Source: Frigidibacter sp. RF13 (lineage in GTDB: Bacteria > Pseudomonadota > Alphaproteobacteria > Rhodobacterales > Rhodobacteraceae). Taken from it: a DNA stretch of 64,000 nt. Below the pieces are notes generated by a model, which searched no databases, was not told where the DNA came from, and was given only the letters and a program-made list of their open reading frames with translations. The position numbers were made by a program, and so were the translations under genes. The stretch's first letter is position 1. Each line of letters opens with the position of its first letter. The stretch lies in assembly GCF_026626305.1 (NCBI RefSeq), contig NZ_JAPNUE010000005.1, forward strand, positions 62,001 through 126,000. Direction: 5' to 3'. Positions 50,357-59,279 of this stretch are shown here, piece after piece.

Positions 50357-51568
50357 TCAGTCGTAGCTGCGCTTGTCCTCGATCACTTTGCCATCGTTCG
50401 GCAGGCTGCCGGGCGGCACCAGTTCCACCCGCGCGCGCATCTTCAGCGTTTCTAGGATGCTACCGTCGTAGAGTGCCGGATTGGTGGCGCGGGTCTCGAT
50501 CTGCACGGTCATCACATCCCTCTCGCCGTCGCGGGTGGCGATCACCCGGGCGCGGCCGACCTCGGCGTGGCGCCTGACGAAAGCGGCAACCTGTTCGGGG
50601 CGGACGAACATGCCCTTGATCTTCGTCGTCTGGTCGGCGCGGCCCATCCAGCCCCGGACCCGCCGCCCCGTCCGCCCGCAGGGGCTTTGGCCGGGCATGA
50701 TGGCCGACAGATCGCCGGTCGCAAAGCGCGTGAGCGGATAATCCGGGTTCAGCGTCGTGACGACCACCTCCCCCACCTCGCCATCCGGGACCGGATCGCC
50801 GGTGCCGGGACGGACGATCTCGACCAGCACACCTTCGTCAAGGATCATCCCCTCCATCGCGGGGCTCTCATAGGCGATGTTGCCAAGGTCGGCGGTCGCA
50901 TAGCACTGAAGGCAGAAAATGCCGCGATCCTTATATTCCTGCCTCAGGCTCGGGAAGAGCGCGCCACCCGAGACGGCGGCGCGGGCGATCTTCAGCCGTT
51001 CGCCCATCTCGTCGGCTTTGTCGAGGATCACCTTCAGATAGTCCGGCGTGCCTGCATAGGCGGTCGTGCCGATATCGGCGGCGGCGCGGACCTGCAACTC
51101 GGTCTGGCCGGTGCCCGCAGGCAGGACCGAAGCGCCCACGGCACGCGCGCCGTTTTCAAAGATCATGCCTGCGGGTGTCAGGTGGTAGCCGAAGCAATTC
51201 TGCACGATGTCGCCGGGCCCGACGCCCAGCGCATGCAGGAAACGCCCCATCCGCCACCAGTCACGGGTGACCCCGCCCGGTTCGTAGATCGGGCCGGGCG
51301 ACTGGAAATAGTGGACCGCGCCTCCGGGAACGAGGCCACCAAAGGGCGGCTTCGCGCGCTGCATCTCGACCAGCGCCGATTTTCTGAGAACCGGCAGATG
51401 CGCGAGGTCCGCGAGGTCGGCAAGCGGCGCCTCGCCCACGCGGGCGCGCAGCGCATTCAACGCCTGAAGCTGGGCGGCGGCGCGGGCATCGGCGCTTCGG
51501 GTTTCGAACGCATCGTAATGGCCAGCGGGGGCTTCCGCCGCGACCGACCTTGCCGGGGAAACGGTCAT
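50357..51568 (-). CDS. Phenylacetate-CoA ligase family protein (atypical)
   Basis: A 403-residue PaaK-family protein starting at ATG 51568 (AGAGG 8 nt upstream) in ATGA overlap with the LivF-like gene. The C-terminal half is normal (GEVGEVVVTTLNPDYPLTRFATGDLS; GRADQTTKIKGMFVRPEQV). In the N-terminal half the usual Ser/Thr/Gly-rich ATP loop is replaced by YFQSPGPIYEPGG, so adenylation chemistry may be altered. As the last gene of an ABC importer operon it may activate the imported acid; the loop change makes this uncertain. Confidence 0.85.
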   Translation of the reverse strand: MTVSPARSVAAEAPAGHYDAFETRSADARAAAQLQALNALRARVGEAPLADLADLAHLPVLRKSALVEMQRAKPPFGGLVPGGAVHYFQSPGPIYEPGGVTRDWWRMGRFLHALGVGPGDIVQNCFGYHLTPAGMIFENGARAVGASVLPAGTGQTELQVRAAADIGTTAYAGTPDYLKVILDKADEMGERLKIARAAVSGGALFPSLRQEYKDRGIFCLQCYATADLGNIAYESPAMEGMILDEGVLVEIVRPGTGDPVPDGEVGEVVVTTLNPDYPLTRFATGDLSAIMPGQSPCGRTGRRVRGWMGRADQTTKIKGMFVRPEQVAAFVRRHAEVGRARVIATRDGERDVMTVQIETRATNPALYDGSILETLKMRARVELVPPGSLPNDGKVIEDKRSYD

Positions 51569-52404
51569 GACAGCCACCTCTTGCGCCGCCGGTAGGATCT
51601 TACATCGCGGAAGGAATTGCGGCCCTTGTCGGACACACCGAGATAGAATTCCTTCACATCCGGGTTCTCGCGCAGGTCCCTTGCCGGCCCGTCCATCACC
51701 ACCCGTCCGTTTTCGAGAATATAGCCGTAATGGGCATAGCGCAGCGCCACGTTGGTGTTCTGTTCGGCCAGAAGGAAGGTCACGCCTTCTTTCTCGTTCA
51801 CCGCCTTCACGATCTCGAAAATCTGTTCGACGAGCTGGGGGGCGAGGCCCATGGAAGGTTCATCGAGCAGGATCATCTCGGGCCGCGACATGAGCGCGCG
51901 CCCGATGGCGCACATCTGCTGCTCGCCGCCCGACGTATAGCCCGCCTGGCTGCGGCGGCGTTCCTTCAGGCGCGGGAAATAGCGGTAGACCATGTCGAGA
52001 TCGGCGGCGATGGCACCCTTGCCGTCGGTGCGGGTATAGGCGCCGGTCAGAAGATTTTCCTCGACGGTCAGATGGCCGAAGCAATGGCGGCCCTCCATCA
52101 CCTGGATGACGCCGCGCTTCACCAGATCGGCGGGGCTGAGGTCCTGCACGCGCTGGCCGCGATAGGCGATCGTGCCCTTGGTGACCTCGCCGCGTTCGGA
52201 GTGCAGCAGGTTCGAGATCGCCTTCAATGTCGTGGTCTTGCCCGCGCCGTTGCCACCCAGAAGCGCGGTGATCCCGCCTTCGGGCACCTTGAGCGACACG
52301 CCTTTCAGGACCAGCACGACGTGATTGTAGATCACCTCGATATTGTTGACCTCGAGAAGCGTCCCGGCCGTCACATCCCCGGGTCTTGCGTCCATGTCGA
52401 GCAT
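51565..52404 (-). CDS. Branched-chain amino-acid-type ABC transporter ATP-binding protein (LivF-like)
   Basis: A 279-residue ATPase with Walker A GGNGAGKTTTLKAISNLL, ARRSQAGYTSGGEQQMCAIGRALM as the signature region and Walker B MILLDEPSMGLAP, all LivF style. It follows the binding protein by 70 nt with a hairpin between, and overlaps the ligase gene. An in-frame ATG three codons downstream (52395) is an alternative start. Confidence 0.93.
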   Translation of the reverse strand: MLDMDARPGDVTAGTLLEVNNIEVIYNHVVLVLKGVSLKVPEGGITALLGGNGAGKTTTLKAISNLLHSERGEVTKGTIAYRGQRVQDLSPADLVKRGVIQVMEGRHCFGHLTVEENLLTGAYTRTDGKGAIAADLDMVYRYFPRLKERRRSQAGYTSGGEQQMCAIGRALMSRPEMILLDEPSMGLAPQLVEQIFEIVKAVNEKEGVTFLLAEQNTNVALRYAHYGYILENGRVVMDGPARDLRENPDVKEFYLGVSDKGRNSFRDVRSYRRRKRWLS

Positions 52405-52435
52405 GGGGCGGGCCTTTCAGATTTGATCCAAAGGA

Positions 52436-52458
52436 CCCCGGCCCTGGTCGGGCCGGGG
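52436..52458 (-). other. Intercistronic hairpin between Liv binding protein and LivF-like genes
   Basis: CCCCGGCCC (52436-52444) and GGGCCGGGG (52450-52458) form a perfect 9-bp stem with a 5-nt loop; on the minus strand TCCTTTGG follows. Placed 16 nt after the binding-protein stop, it probably stabilises that message and partly terminates transcription. Confidence 0.65.
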
Positions 52459-52474
52459 AAGAGGGTCATGGCGC

Positions 52475-53758
52475 CTAGTTGCAGCGCTCGGCGATGTTGT
52501 TTTCGGCCGCGAAGGCGGCGCTGTCGGCATCGACGAGCGGCTGGATCACCTCTTCATCGGGCGCGATGAAGGGGGTGATCAGGTTCCATTTCTTCGCCGA
52601 CGCATCCCACTGCTGGATCATCGCCTGGCCGGGGCCGCCGTGATCGGTGCAGCTGGCCGCGAAGGGCTGGCCGAAGTTCGGCAAGCCAAGCTCGGCCATC
52701 CGCGCCTCGGTGATTTCCAAGGCCTCGAAGCCGTCGCGCAGTTCGACCGCCGTGATCGCCGCATGGCCGGTCATCTCCTGCGTCTTGCGGATCGCCTCAG
52801 AGATCACCATCGCCGCATACATGCCGCGCGAATAGAGCACGGTGCCGACCTGATCGCCCGCGCCGGATGCCTTGCCCGCGCCGACCACGAACTTTTCCAG
52901 ATCGGCATAGACCGGGTAATCCATCCCCGAGCCGTGCATGGCGAGCGACTTGTAGCCATTCGCCGCATCGCCTGCAGGCAGCACATCGTTCTCAGAGCCC
53001 GACCACCAGACACCGATGAAATTTTCCATCGGATAGTTGATGTTGGCGGCTTCCTGGATCGCGACGGCGTTCATCACGCCCCAGCCCCACATCAGCACAT
53101 AATCAGGCTTGTCGCGGCGGATCTGAAGCCACTGGCTCTTCTGCTCCTGGCCGGGGCTGTCGACGGGCACTTCGATCAGCGTGAACCCGTGCTTGGCCGC
53201 AAGCGCGGTCAGGGTCGGGATCGGTTCCTTGCCATAGGCCGAGTTGTGATAGACAAGCGCGATCTTCTTGCCGCTCAGGTCGCCGCCATTCTCGCCCAGA
53301 AGATAGCCCACGATGTCGGAGGCGCCGTCCCAGTAATTGGCGGGATAGTTGAAGACCCATTCGAAGATCTTGCCGTTCGCCGCCGAGGTACGCCCGTAGC
53401 CGGGGGTATAGAGCGGGATCTTGTCGACCGAGACTTTGGGAATGAGCTGGTAGGTGATGCCGGTCGAAAGCGGGTTGTAAACGAGCGCGCCGTTGCCTTT
53501 GGTGGCCTCGTAGCACTCAACCCCCTTCTCGGTGTTGTAGGCCGTCTCGCATTCGGTCACCACGACCTTCTCGCCGCCGATGCCGCCGTCACGCTCGTTC
53601 AGAAGCGTGAAATAGTCATTGAACCCGTCGGCATAGGGGATGCCACCCGCCGCGAAAGGGCCGGTGCGGTAGCTGAGGTTGGGGATATTGAGATCGGCGA
53701 GCGCGGGCGTGGCGCAGGTCAGCGCCAGGGCCGCGAGAGCTGTCAGTCTTGTCTTCAT
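52475..53758 (-). CDS. ABC transporter substrate-binding protein, Liv/aromatic type
   Basis: A 427-residue periplasmic protein with a clear signal peptide (MKTRLTALAALALTCATPALADL, cleavage after ALA). The Peripla_BP_6 fold is seen in GGEKVVVTECETAYNTEKGVEC and KIALVYHNSAYGKEPIPTL. Cysteines at the CETAYNTEKGVEC pair may form a disulfide. The neighbouring acyl-CoA ligases point to an aromatic or branched acid rather than a free amino acid. GGGAGGAG precedes the ATG. Confidence 0.92.
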   Translation of the reverse strand: MKTRLTALAALALTCATPALADLNIPNLSYRTGPFAAGGIPYADGFNDYFTLLNERDGGIGGEKVVVTECETAYNTEKGVECYEATKGNGALVYNPLSTGITYQLIPKVSVDKIPLYTPGYGRTSAANGKIFEWVFNYPANYWDGASDIVGYLLGENGGDLSGKKIALVYHNSAYGKEPIPTLTALAAKHGFTLIEVPVDSPGQEQKSQWLQIRRDKPDYVLMWGWGVMNAVAIQEAANINYPMENFIGVWWSGSENDVLPAGDAANGYKSLAMHGSGMDYPVYADLEKFVVGAGKASGAGDQVGTVLYSRGMYAAMVISEAIRKTQEMTGHAAITAVELRDGFEALEITEARMAELGLPNFGQPFAASCTDHGGPGQAMIQQWDASAKKWNLITPFIAPDEEVIQPLVDADSAAFAAENNIAERCN

Positions 53759-53841
53759 TGTCTCCTCCCAGAGGTTCGTTGGACGTCAGGTTTCAGGTTC
53801 GCTTGTCGGCCGGATGCCGATCTTTTCAGGTTGGGCGGCCC

Positions 53842-54918
53842 TCAATGCGGGAAGGGCCAGAGCCGGAGTTTCTCTTTCGCAAGCCGCCAGAGCTGCGCGA
53901 GCCCGTGCGGCTCGACGATCAGGAACAGGACGATGAGCCCGCCCACGATCATCAGTTCGATATGGGCGGCAAGATCGGTGGGCCAGCCGAGCGTTCCGAC
54001 GAGCAGGTTCTTCAGCAGGACCGGCATCAGGACGAGGAAGGCCGCGCCCGCGAACGACCCGAAGATCGAACCGAGGCCGCCGATGATCACCATGAAGAGC
54101 ACGAGGAACGATTTCTGGATGCCGAAGGCCTCGCCCACTTCGGCGGCACCGAGATAGACCGCGAAGAACAGGGCGCCTGCGACGCCGATGAAGAAGGACG
54201 AAACAGCGAAGGCGGAAAGTTTGGTGGTAAGGGGGTTCACCCCGATGATCTCGGCCGCGATATCCATGTCGCGGATCGCCATCCATTTTCGCCCGATGGT
54301 GCCGCGCGTGAGGTTCCGCGCCAACCAGGCGAGCGCGAAGAGGATCACGAGGCAGAAGAGATATTTCGCGGCCGGCGTCGTCGCGGCGCCGGTGACGGCC
54401 TGACCGAAGATCGTGCGTTCGGGCGCATTGATCTGGCCCGAGGCCGAATAGTTGTAGAACCACGGCACCTTGTTGAAGAGCCAAACGAGGAAGAACTGCG
54501 CGGCGAGCGTCGCGACGGCGAGGTAGAAGCCCTTGATGCGCAGGGACGGCAGGCCGAAGAGCACCCCCACCAGCGCCGTCACCCCGCCCGCCAGAAGGAC
54601 ATGGATCAGGATCGAGACCTCGGGGAAGGCGGTCATCAGCTTGTAGCAGGCATAGGCGCCCACGGCCATGAAGCCGCCGGTGCCAAGCGAGACCTGCCCG
54701 CAATAGCCGGTGAGGATGTTGAGCCCGATCGCGGCGATCGAATAGATCAGGAAGGGCACGAAGACCGCATTCGCCCAGTAATCGTTGATCAGGAAGGGCA
54801 CGATGCCGAACGCCACCGCAAGCACGGCATAATAGCGCCAGCGGTCGAACCTGATCGGAAAGGTCTGGCTGTCATCGACATAGCGCGTCTTGAAATCGCC
54901 TGCCTCGCGGTAGAACAT
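53842..54918 (-). CDS. Branched-chain-type ABC transporter permease (LivM-like)
   Basis: A 358-residue permease with about ten helices and the family segment GYCGQVSLGTGGFMAVGAYACYKL, plus the ATPase-docking region RKWMAIRDMDIAAEIIGVNPLTTKLSAF. It pairs with the LivH-like permease, from which it is separated by a small membrane-protein gene and a 129-nt gap. Confidence 0.93.
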   Translation of the reverse strand: MFYREAGDFKTRYVDDSQTFPIRFDRWRYYAVLAVAFGIVPFLINDYWANAVFVPFLIYSIAAIGLNILTGYCGQVSLGTGGFMAVGAYACYKLMTAFPEVSILIHVLLAGGVTALVGVLFGLPSLRIKGFYLAVATLAAQFFLVWLFNKVPWFYNYSASGQINAPERTIFGQAVTGAATTPAAKYLFCLVILFALAWLARNLTRGTIGRKWMAIRDMDIAAEIIGVNPLTTKLSAFAVSSFFIGVAGALFFAVYLGAAEVGEAFGIQKSFLVLFMVIIGGLGSIFGSFAGAAFLVLMPVLLKNLLVGTLGWPTDLAAHIELMIVGGLIVLFLIVEPHGLAQLWRLAKEKLRLWPFPH

Positions 54919-55047
54919 CAGCCTTTCCTCCCGCTGTCGGTCCTATTGCCCCGGCGCCGAGGGCTGCCCGCCCCCGGACCACCGGGGACATTTGCACCAC
55001 AGTGAAGGGGCATCTGGGGAACAGTCTTCGTCATCGCTGCACCATGC

Positions 55048-55314
55048 TCAGTCATTCGCGCCCAGCTCCCGTGCGAGATAGGTGTTGCCGGCGCCCACCA
55101 GGGCGGCAAGCGCCCAATAGTGGAACAAGTCGCCGAAGGAGCGCATCAAGCCGGTGAGATAGATGACACGCATCTCGGTCATAAGGCTCGCATCCATGCC
55201 AGCTCCGGCAGCGGTCGCACGTAGTTCAGCAATATTTGCAATGGTCTGGAGCAGCCCGTAGACCAGCAGCAGCGTAGGAAACGTCCGAAAAATGAGGAAT
55301 AGTTTCGTCATCAT
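55048..55314 (-). CDS. Small membrane protein of unknown function inside the Liv operon
   Basis: An 88-residue protein starting at ATG 55314 (a second ATG follows directly) in a 4-nt overlap with the LivH-like stop, which argues that it is a real, coupled gene. It has a hydrophobic N-terminal helix (about 3-25), a short loop (ATAAGAGMDASLMTEM) and a second hydrophobic segment (about 50-80). No known Liv subunit matches. It sits between the two permease genes, where it might act as an accessory subunit; this is inferred from position. Confidence 0.7.
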   Translation of the reverse strand: MMTKLFLIFRTFPTLLLVYGLLQTIANIAELRATAAGAGMDASLMTEMRVIYLTGLMRSFGDLFHYWALAALVGAGNTYLARELGAND

Positions 55315-56297
55315 ACCCTCTCGATGATTCTTTCACCGAAGAGACCCTGCGGCCGGAATACGAGGAACAGAAGCGCCAGCACATAGGCGAACCAGTTTTC
55401 GGTCGCGCCGCCGATCATCGGGCCGATGAAGAACTCGAACAATTTCTCGCCCATGCCGATGATCAGCCCGCCGACGATGGCGCCGGGGATCGAGGTGAAG
55501 CCGCCGAGCATCAGGACCGGCAGCGCCTTCAAAGCGATGAGCGAGAGCGAGAATTGCACCCCCGATTTCGCGCCCCACATCACGCCTGCGACGAGGGCGA
55601 CGATCCCGGCGATGGACCAGACCATGACCCAGATGAAGCGGAGCGAAATTCCGACCGACAGGGCCGCCTGATGGTCGTCCGCCACCGCGCGAAGCGCCCG
55701 GCCGTATTTGGTGAATTGCGAGAAGAGCGTGAGCGTGAGGACGAGGAGCGCGGCCACGACCGTCGCCACGATATCCAGCCGGTCGATGAAGAAGCCGTAG
55801 CCGAAAAGCCTGTCGGTGACACTTTCGACCGTGTCGGAGATGCCCTGCGGCAGGCCGACGTCCAGCTTCTTGATATCGGCGCCCCACATGATGTCGCCGA
55901 ACCCTTCGAGGAAATAGGCAAGCCCGATCGTCGCCATGAAAAGGATGATCGGCGCCTGATTGACCAGATGCTTGAGGATCAGCCGCTCGATCAGGATCGC
56001 CAGAAGCACCATCACCGCCCCGGTCAGCAGGATCGCCACGACGGCGGGCAGGTGCCAGCCGAACTCATGGATCTGCGTGCCGAAGATGGCGTTGATCAGA
56101 TGGGCGAAGGGCACCTGACCGTTCTGGAAACCAACAAGCGTCAGCGCCGCGAACAACGCCAGCACCCCTTGGGCATAGTTGAAGATTCCGCTTGCCTTGA
56201 AGATCAGGACGAACCCCAGCGCCACCAGTGCATAGAGCACCCCGGCCATCAACCCGTTGAGCCCTGCCTCCGCCGCATAGAGGAGTTGTTCACTCAT
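55311..56297 (-). CDS. Branched-chain-type ABC transporter permease (LivH-like)
   Basis: A 328-residue permease with LivH features: GLMAGVLYALVALGFVLIFKASGIFNYAQGVLALF in the N-terminus (cited as residues 15-49), and the docking loop GRALRAVADDHQAALSVGIS. It overlaps the LivG-like gene by 8 nt. Confidence 0.94.
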   Translation of the reverse strand: MSEQLLYAAEAGLNGLMAGVLYALVALGFVLIFKASGIFNYAQGVLALFAALTLVGFQNGQVPFAHLINAIFGTQIHEFGWHLPAVVAILLTGAVMVLLAILIERLILKHLVNQAPIILFMATIGLAYFLEGFGDIMWGADIKKLDVGLPQGISDTVESVTDRLFGYGFFIDRLDIVATVVAALLVLTLTLFSQFTKYGRALRAVADDHQAALSVGISLRFIWVMVWSIAGIVALVAGVMWGAKSGVQFSLSLIALKALPVLMLGGFTSIPGAIVGGLIIGMGEKLFEFFIGPMIGGATENWFAYVLALLFLVFRPQGLFGERIIERV

Positions 56298-57111
56298 GGG
56301 CGACCCCCAGATAGGCGTTGATCACATCGGGATTGCTGCGCACCTCGTCGGGCGTGCCATCACCGATCTTCTTGCCGTAATCCATCACGACGACGCGGTC
56401 GGAGAGATCCATCACCACGCCCATGTCATGTTCGATCAGCGCGATGGTGGTGCCGAATTCGTCATTCACATCGAGGATGAAGCGGCACATGTCTTCCTTC
56501 TCCTCGACATTCATGCCCGCCATCGGCTCGTCGAGCAGCAGAAGTTTCGGTTCTGCCGCAAGGGCGCGCGCTAGTTCGACGCGCTTCTTCAGGCCGTATG
56601 GCAGGCGGCCGACCGGCGTTTTCCGAATATTCTGAATCTCAAGAAAATCGATGATCTTCTCGACTTTCTCGCGATGTGCGGTCTCTTCCTTCTCGGCGCC
56701 GCCCCACCAGATCGCCTGACTGAGGAGCCCCGAGCGCATCAAGGTCAACCGCCCGGTCATGATATTGTCGAGAACCGACATGCCGTCGAACAGCGCGATG
56801 TTCTGGAAGGTTCGGGCAATGCCCTGGCGGGCCACCTGATAGGGTTTCATCGGCGGGCGTTTGGCGCCGCGGAACCAGACCTCGCCCTCCTGCGGGACAT
56901 AGAAACCCGAGATCACGTTCAGCATCGAGGATTTGCCCGCGCCATTGGGCCCGATGATCGCGCGGATCTCGCCTTCACGGATTTCGAAGGAAATATCTGT
57001 GATCGCCTTCACGCCGCCGAAGCGCAGCGTGATGTTCTTCATCTCCATCAGGACCGGGCCGATCCTGCGGCCGTCAGCGGCAACGTAGCCTTCGGGGGTC
57101 ATCACATTCAT
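56290..57111 (-). CDS. Branched-chain-type ABC transporter ATP-binding protein (LivG-like)
   Basis: A 273-residue ATPase: Walker A GPNGAGKSSMLNVISGFY, TFQNIALFDGMSVLDNIMTGR, a slightly degenerate signature LPYGLKKRVELARALAAEP and Walker B LLLLDEPMAGMN, with a LivG-type C-terminal tail. Overlaps the acyl-CoA synthetase gene by 4 nt upstream and the LivH-like gene by 8 nt downstream. Confidence 0.94.
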   Translation of the reverse strand: MNVMTPEGYVAADGRRIGPVLMEMKNITLRFGGVKAITDISFEIREGEIRAIIGPNGAGKSSMLNVISGFYVPQEGEVWFRGAKRPPMKPYQVARQGIARTFQNIALFDGMSVLDNIMTGRLTLMRSGLLSQAIWWGGAEKEETAHREKVEKIIDFLEIQNIRKTPVGRLPYGLKKRVELARALAAEPKLLLLDEPMAGMNVEEKEDMCRFILDVNDEFGTTIALIEHDMGVVMDLSDRVVVMDYGKKIGDGTPDEVRSNPDVINAYLGVAHE

Positions 57112-59075
57112 TCCGCCGCCATCCTTTCCGCACCGCCTGCCACCGCCGCGTCGGCGATGGTGAGCGTGGCCTTGATCGCGCCCTTGCGGCCGTCCTCGTA
57201 GGTCACTTCGGTTTCGGTGTAGATCCGGTCCTTGCCGGCATAGAGGGCATCGATCAGATCGGCATATTTCTCGGCGATGATGTTGCGGCGCACCTTGCGG
57301 GTGCGGGTCAGCTCGCCGTCGTCGGCGTCGAGTTCCTTGTGCAGGATCAGGAAGCGGTGGATCTGGCAGCCCGACAACATCGGGTCTTCGGCGACCGAGC
57401 GGTTCACCTCTTCGACATGGCCGCGGATCGTCTGGTAGACCTCAGGGTGGGCGGCCAGCTCCTGATAGGAGGAATAGGCGATATTGTTGCGCTCGGCCCA
57501 GTTGCCGACGGCGTTGAGGTCGATGTTGACGAAAGCGGTGCAGAAGGACCGCCCGGCACCGAAGACCACGGCTTCGAGGATGTTGGGATAGAACTTCAGC
57601 TTGTTCTCGACGTACTTGGGCGCGAAAAGCCGCCCGTCGGCCATCTTGCCCACATCCTTGGCCCGGTCGATGATGCGCAGATGCCCGGTACCTTCCTCGA
57701 AGAAACCGGCGTCCCCCGTCGCGACCCAGCCCTCGGCATCCTTGGTCGAGGCGGTCGAGGCCTCGTTCTTGTAATAGGAAACGAAGGTTCCGGGCGAGCG
57801 GTAGAAGACCTCGCCCGTATCGGCGATCCGCACCTCCACCCCCGGCGAGGGCACACCGACCGTGTCGGACCGGACCTGCCCGTCGGGTTGCTGGGTGATG
57901 AAGACCGAGGCCTCGGTCTGGCCGTAAAGCTGTTTCAGGTTGATGCCGAGTGCCCGGTAGAAATCGAAGATCTCCGGCCCGATCGCCTCGCCCGCCGTAT
58001 AGCCGACGCGGATGCGCGAAAAGCCGAGCGTGTTCTTCAGCGGCCCGTAGATGAACAGGTCACCCAGCGCGTAGGACAGGCGGTCGCCAAGACCAACGGG
58101 ATTGCCGTCGAGGATCGCGGGACCCACCCGGCGGGCGACCGCCATATAGCGGTGAAAGAGCCAGCGCTTGAAGCGGCCTGCATCCTCCATCCGGATCATC
58201 ACCTGCGTCAGCTGGCCTTCGAAGACGCGCGGCGGCGCGAAGAAATAGGTCGGCCCGATCTCGCGCAGGTCTGTCATCATCGTCACGGCACTTTCGGGGC
58301 AGTTCACGCAGAACCCTGCCCACATCGCCTGACCGATGGAAAAGATGAAATCGCCAACCCAGGCCATCGGCAGATAGGCCAGAACCTCCTCGCGCTGGCT
58401 CAGATGGTCGAAGGCGGCGGAGTTCTTCGCCGTTTCGATGATGTTGCGGTTCGACAGAACCACGCCCTTCGGCTTGCCGGTGGTGCCGGAGGTATAGAGC
58501 ATCACGCAGGTATCGTCGTAACCGATACGCCCGATGCGCGCGGCAAGTTCCGCCTCGAACCGGTTGTGCGCGGCGCGGCCCTCGGCCAGCACATCCTCAA
58601 GCGCGTTCAGGCGGGAATGGTCGTATTTCCGCATGCCGCGCTTGTCGACATAGATGACCTGCTCGATATGCTTGAGGCGCTCCTGCACATCGATGACCTT
58701 GTCGACCTGTTCCTGATCGCCACAGACGACAAACCGCGCGCCCGCATGGTCGAGCACATAGTCCATCTCTTCGGCGACCGCGTCCTGATAGAGCGGTACG
58801 GGCACCGCGCCGCACATCTGCGCCGCGACCATCGACCAGTAAAGCGCAGGGCGGTTGCGGCCGACGATGGCGACATGGTCGCCCGGGTTTAAACCCAGCG
58901 CCAGAAACCCCATGGCGAGCGCGCGGGTTTCCTCATGCGCCTCGGCCCAGGTCCAGCTTTGCCAGATGCCGAATTCCTTTTCCCGATAGGCGGGGCGCGA
59001 GGCATGACGGCGCGCGTTCAGCGCCATCAGCGCCGGGATGGACCGCCCTTCGGCCGCCGCGTCACTTTCGTTCAT
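57108..59075 (-). CDS. Long-chain-type AMP-dependent acyl-CoA synthetase
   Basis: A 655-residue adenylate-forming enzyme with the ATP loop [31 protein letters not shown], and the C-terminal WVATGDAGFFEEGTGHLRIIDRAKD. It is the FadD-type synthetase typically placed at the head of Liv-type operons, where it activates the imported acid to its CoA ester. It overlaps LivG-like by 4 nt. The promoter should lie in the 204-bp gap shared with the divergent sensor kinase gene. Confidence 0.93.
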   Translation of the reverse strand: MNESDAAAEGRSIPALMALNARRHASRPAYREKEFGIWQSWTWAEAHEETRALAMGFLALGLNPGDHVAIVGRNRPALYWSMVAAQMCGAVPVPLYQDAVAEEMDYVLDHAGARFVVCGDQEQVDKVIDVQERLKHIEQVIYVDKRGMRKYDHSRLNALEDVLAEGRAAHNRFEAELAARIGRIGYDDTCVMLYTSGTTGKPKGVVLSNRNIIETAKNSAAFDHLSQREEVLAYLPMAWVGDFIFSIGQAMWAGFCVNCPESAVTMMTDLREIGPTYFFAPPRVFEGQLTQVMIRMEDAGRFKRWLFHRYMAVARRVGPAILDGNPVGLGDRLSYALGDLFIYGPLKNTLGFSRIRVGYTAGEAIGPEIFDFYRALGINLKQLYGQTEASVFITQQPDGQVRSDTVGVPSPGVEVRIADTGEVFYRSPGTFVSYYKNEASTASTKDAEGWVATGDAGFFEEGTGHLRIIDRAKDVGKMADGRLFAPKYVENKLKFYPNILEAVVFGAGRSFCTAFVNIDLNAVGNWAERNNIAYSSYQELAAHPEVYQTIRGHVEEVNRSVAEDPMLSGCQIHRFLILHKELDADDGELTRTRKVRRNIIAEKYADLIDALYAGKDRIYTETEVTYEDGRKGAIKATLTIADAAVAGGAERMAAE

Positions 59076-59279
59076 CCGTCTCCTCCCCAGGACACCCGTG
59101 GCCCGGGTGCCGTCTGTCCGCGTCAGGGCCTGCTCTTGCCGGTCTCCTGCAGCGTGGCGCCGTTTGTGGGCGCCAATGCTTTCTCTACTATTTCGCGAAT
59201 CTTACGAATTGTTACCGGCCAGGTTTAGGGCTTTTCGTCACGCCGCATCGGGTGCTAGCCAAAGGGCGGAGGACCCAGC
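59076..59279. promoter_or_regulatory. Divergent region between the Liv operon and the two-component system
   Basis: A 204-bp gap with an AT-richer core. It contains the palindrome TTCGCGAA (59192-59199) and two CGAAT copies 9 bp apart (59196-59200, 59205-59209), which could serve a dimeric regulator. GGAGG near 59270 is the Shine-Dalgarno of the kinase gene. I cannot pick clear -35/-10 boxes in either direction. Confidence 0.3.

Noticed and set aside
57339..58892. Plus-strand open frame opposite the acyl-CoA synthetase
   Set aside because: Shadow frame rich in Asp/Arg/His repeats with no family features.
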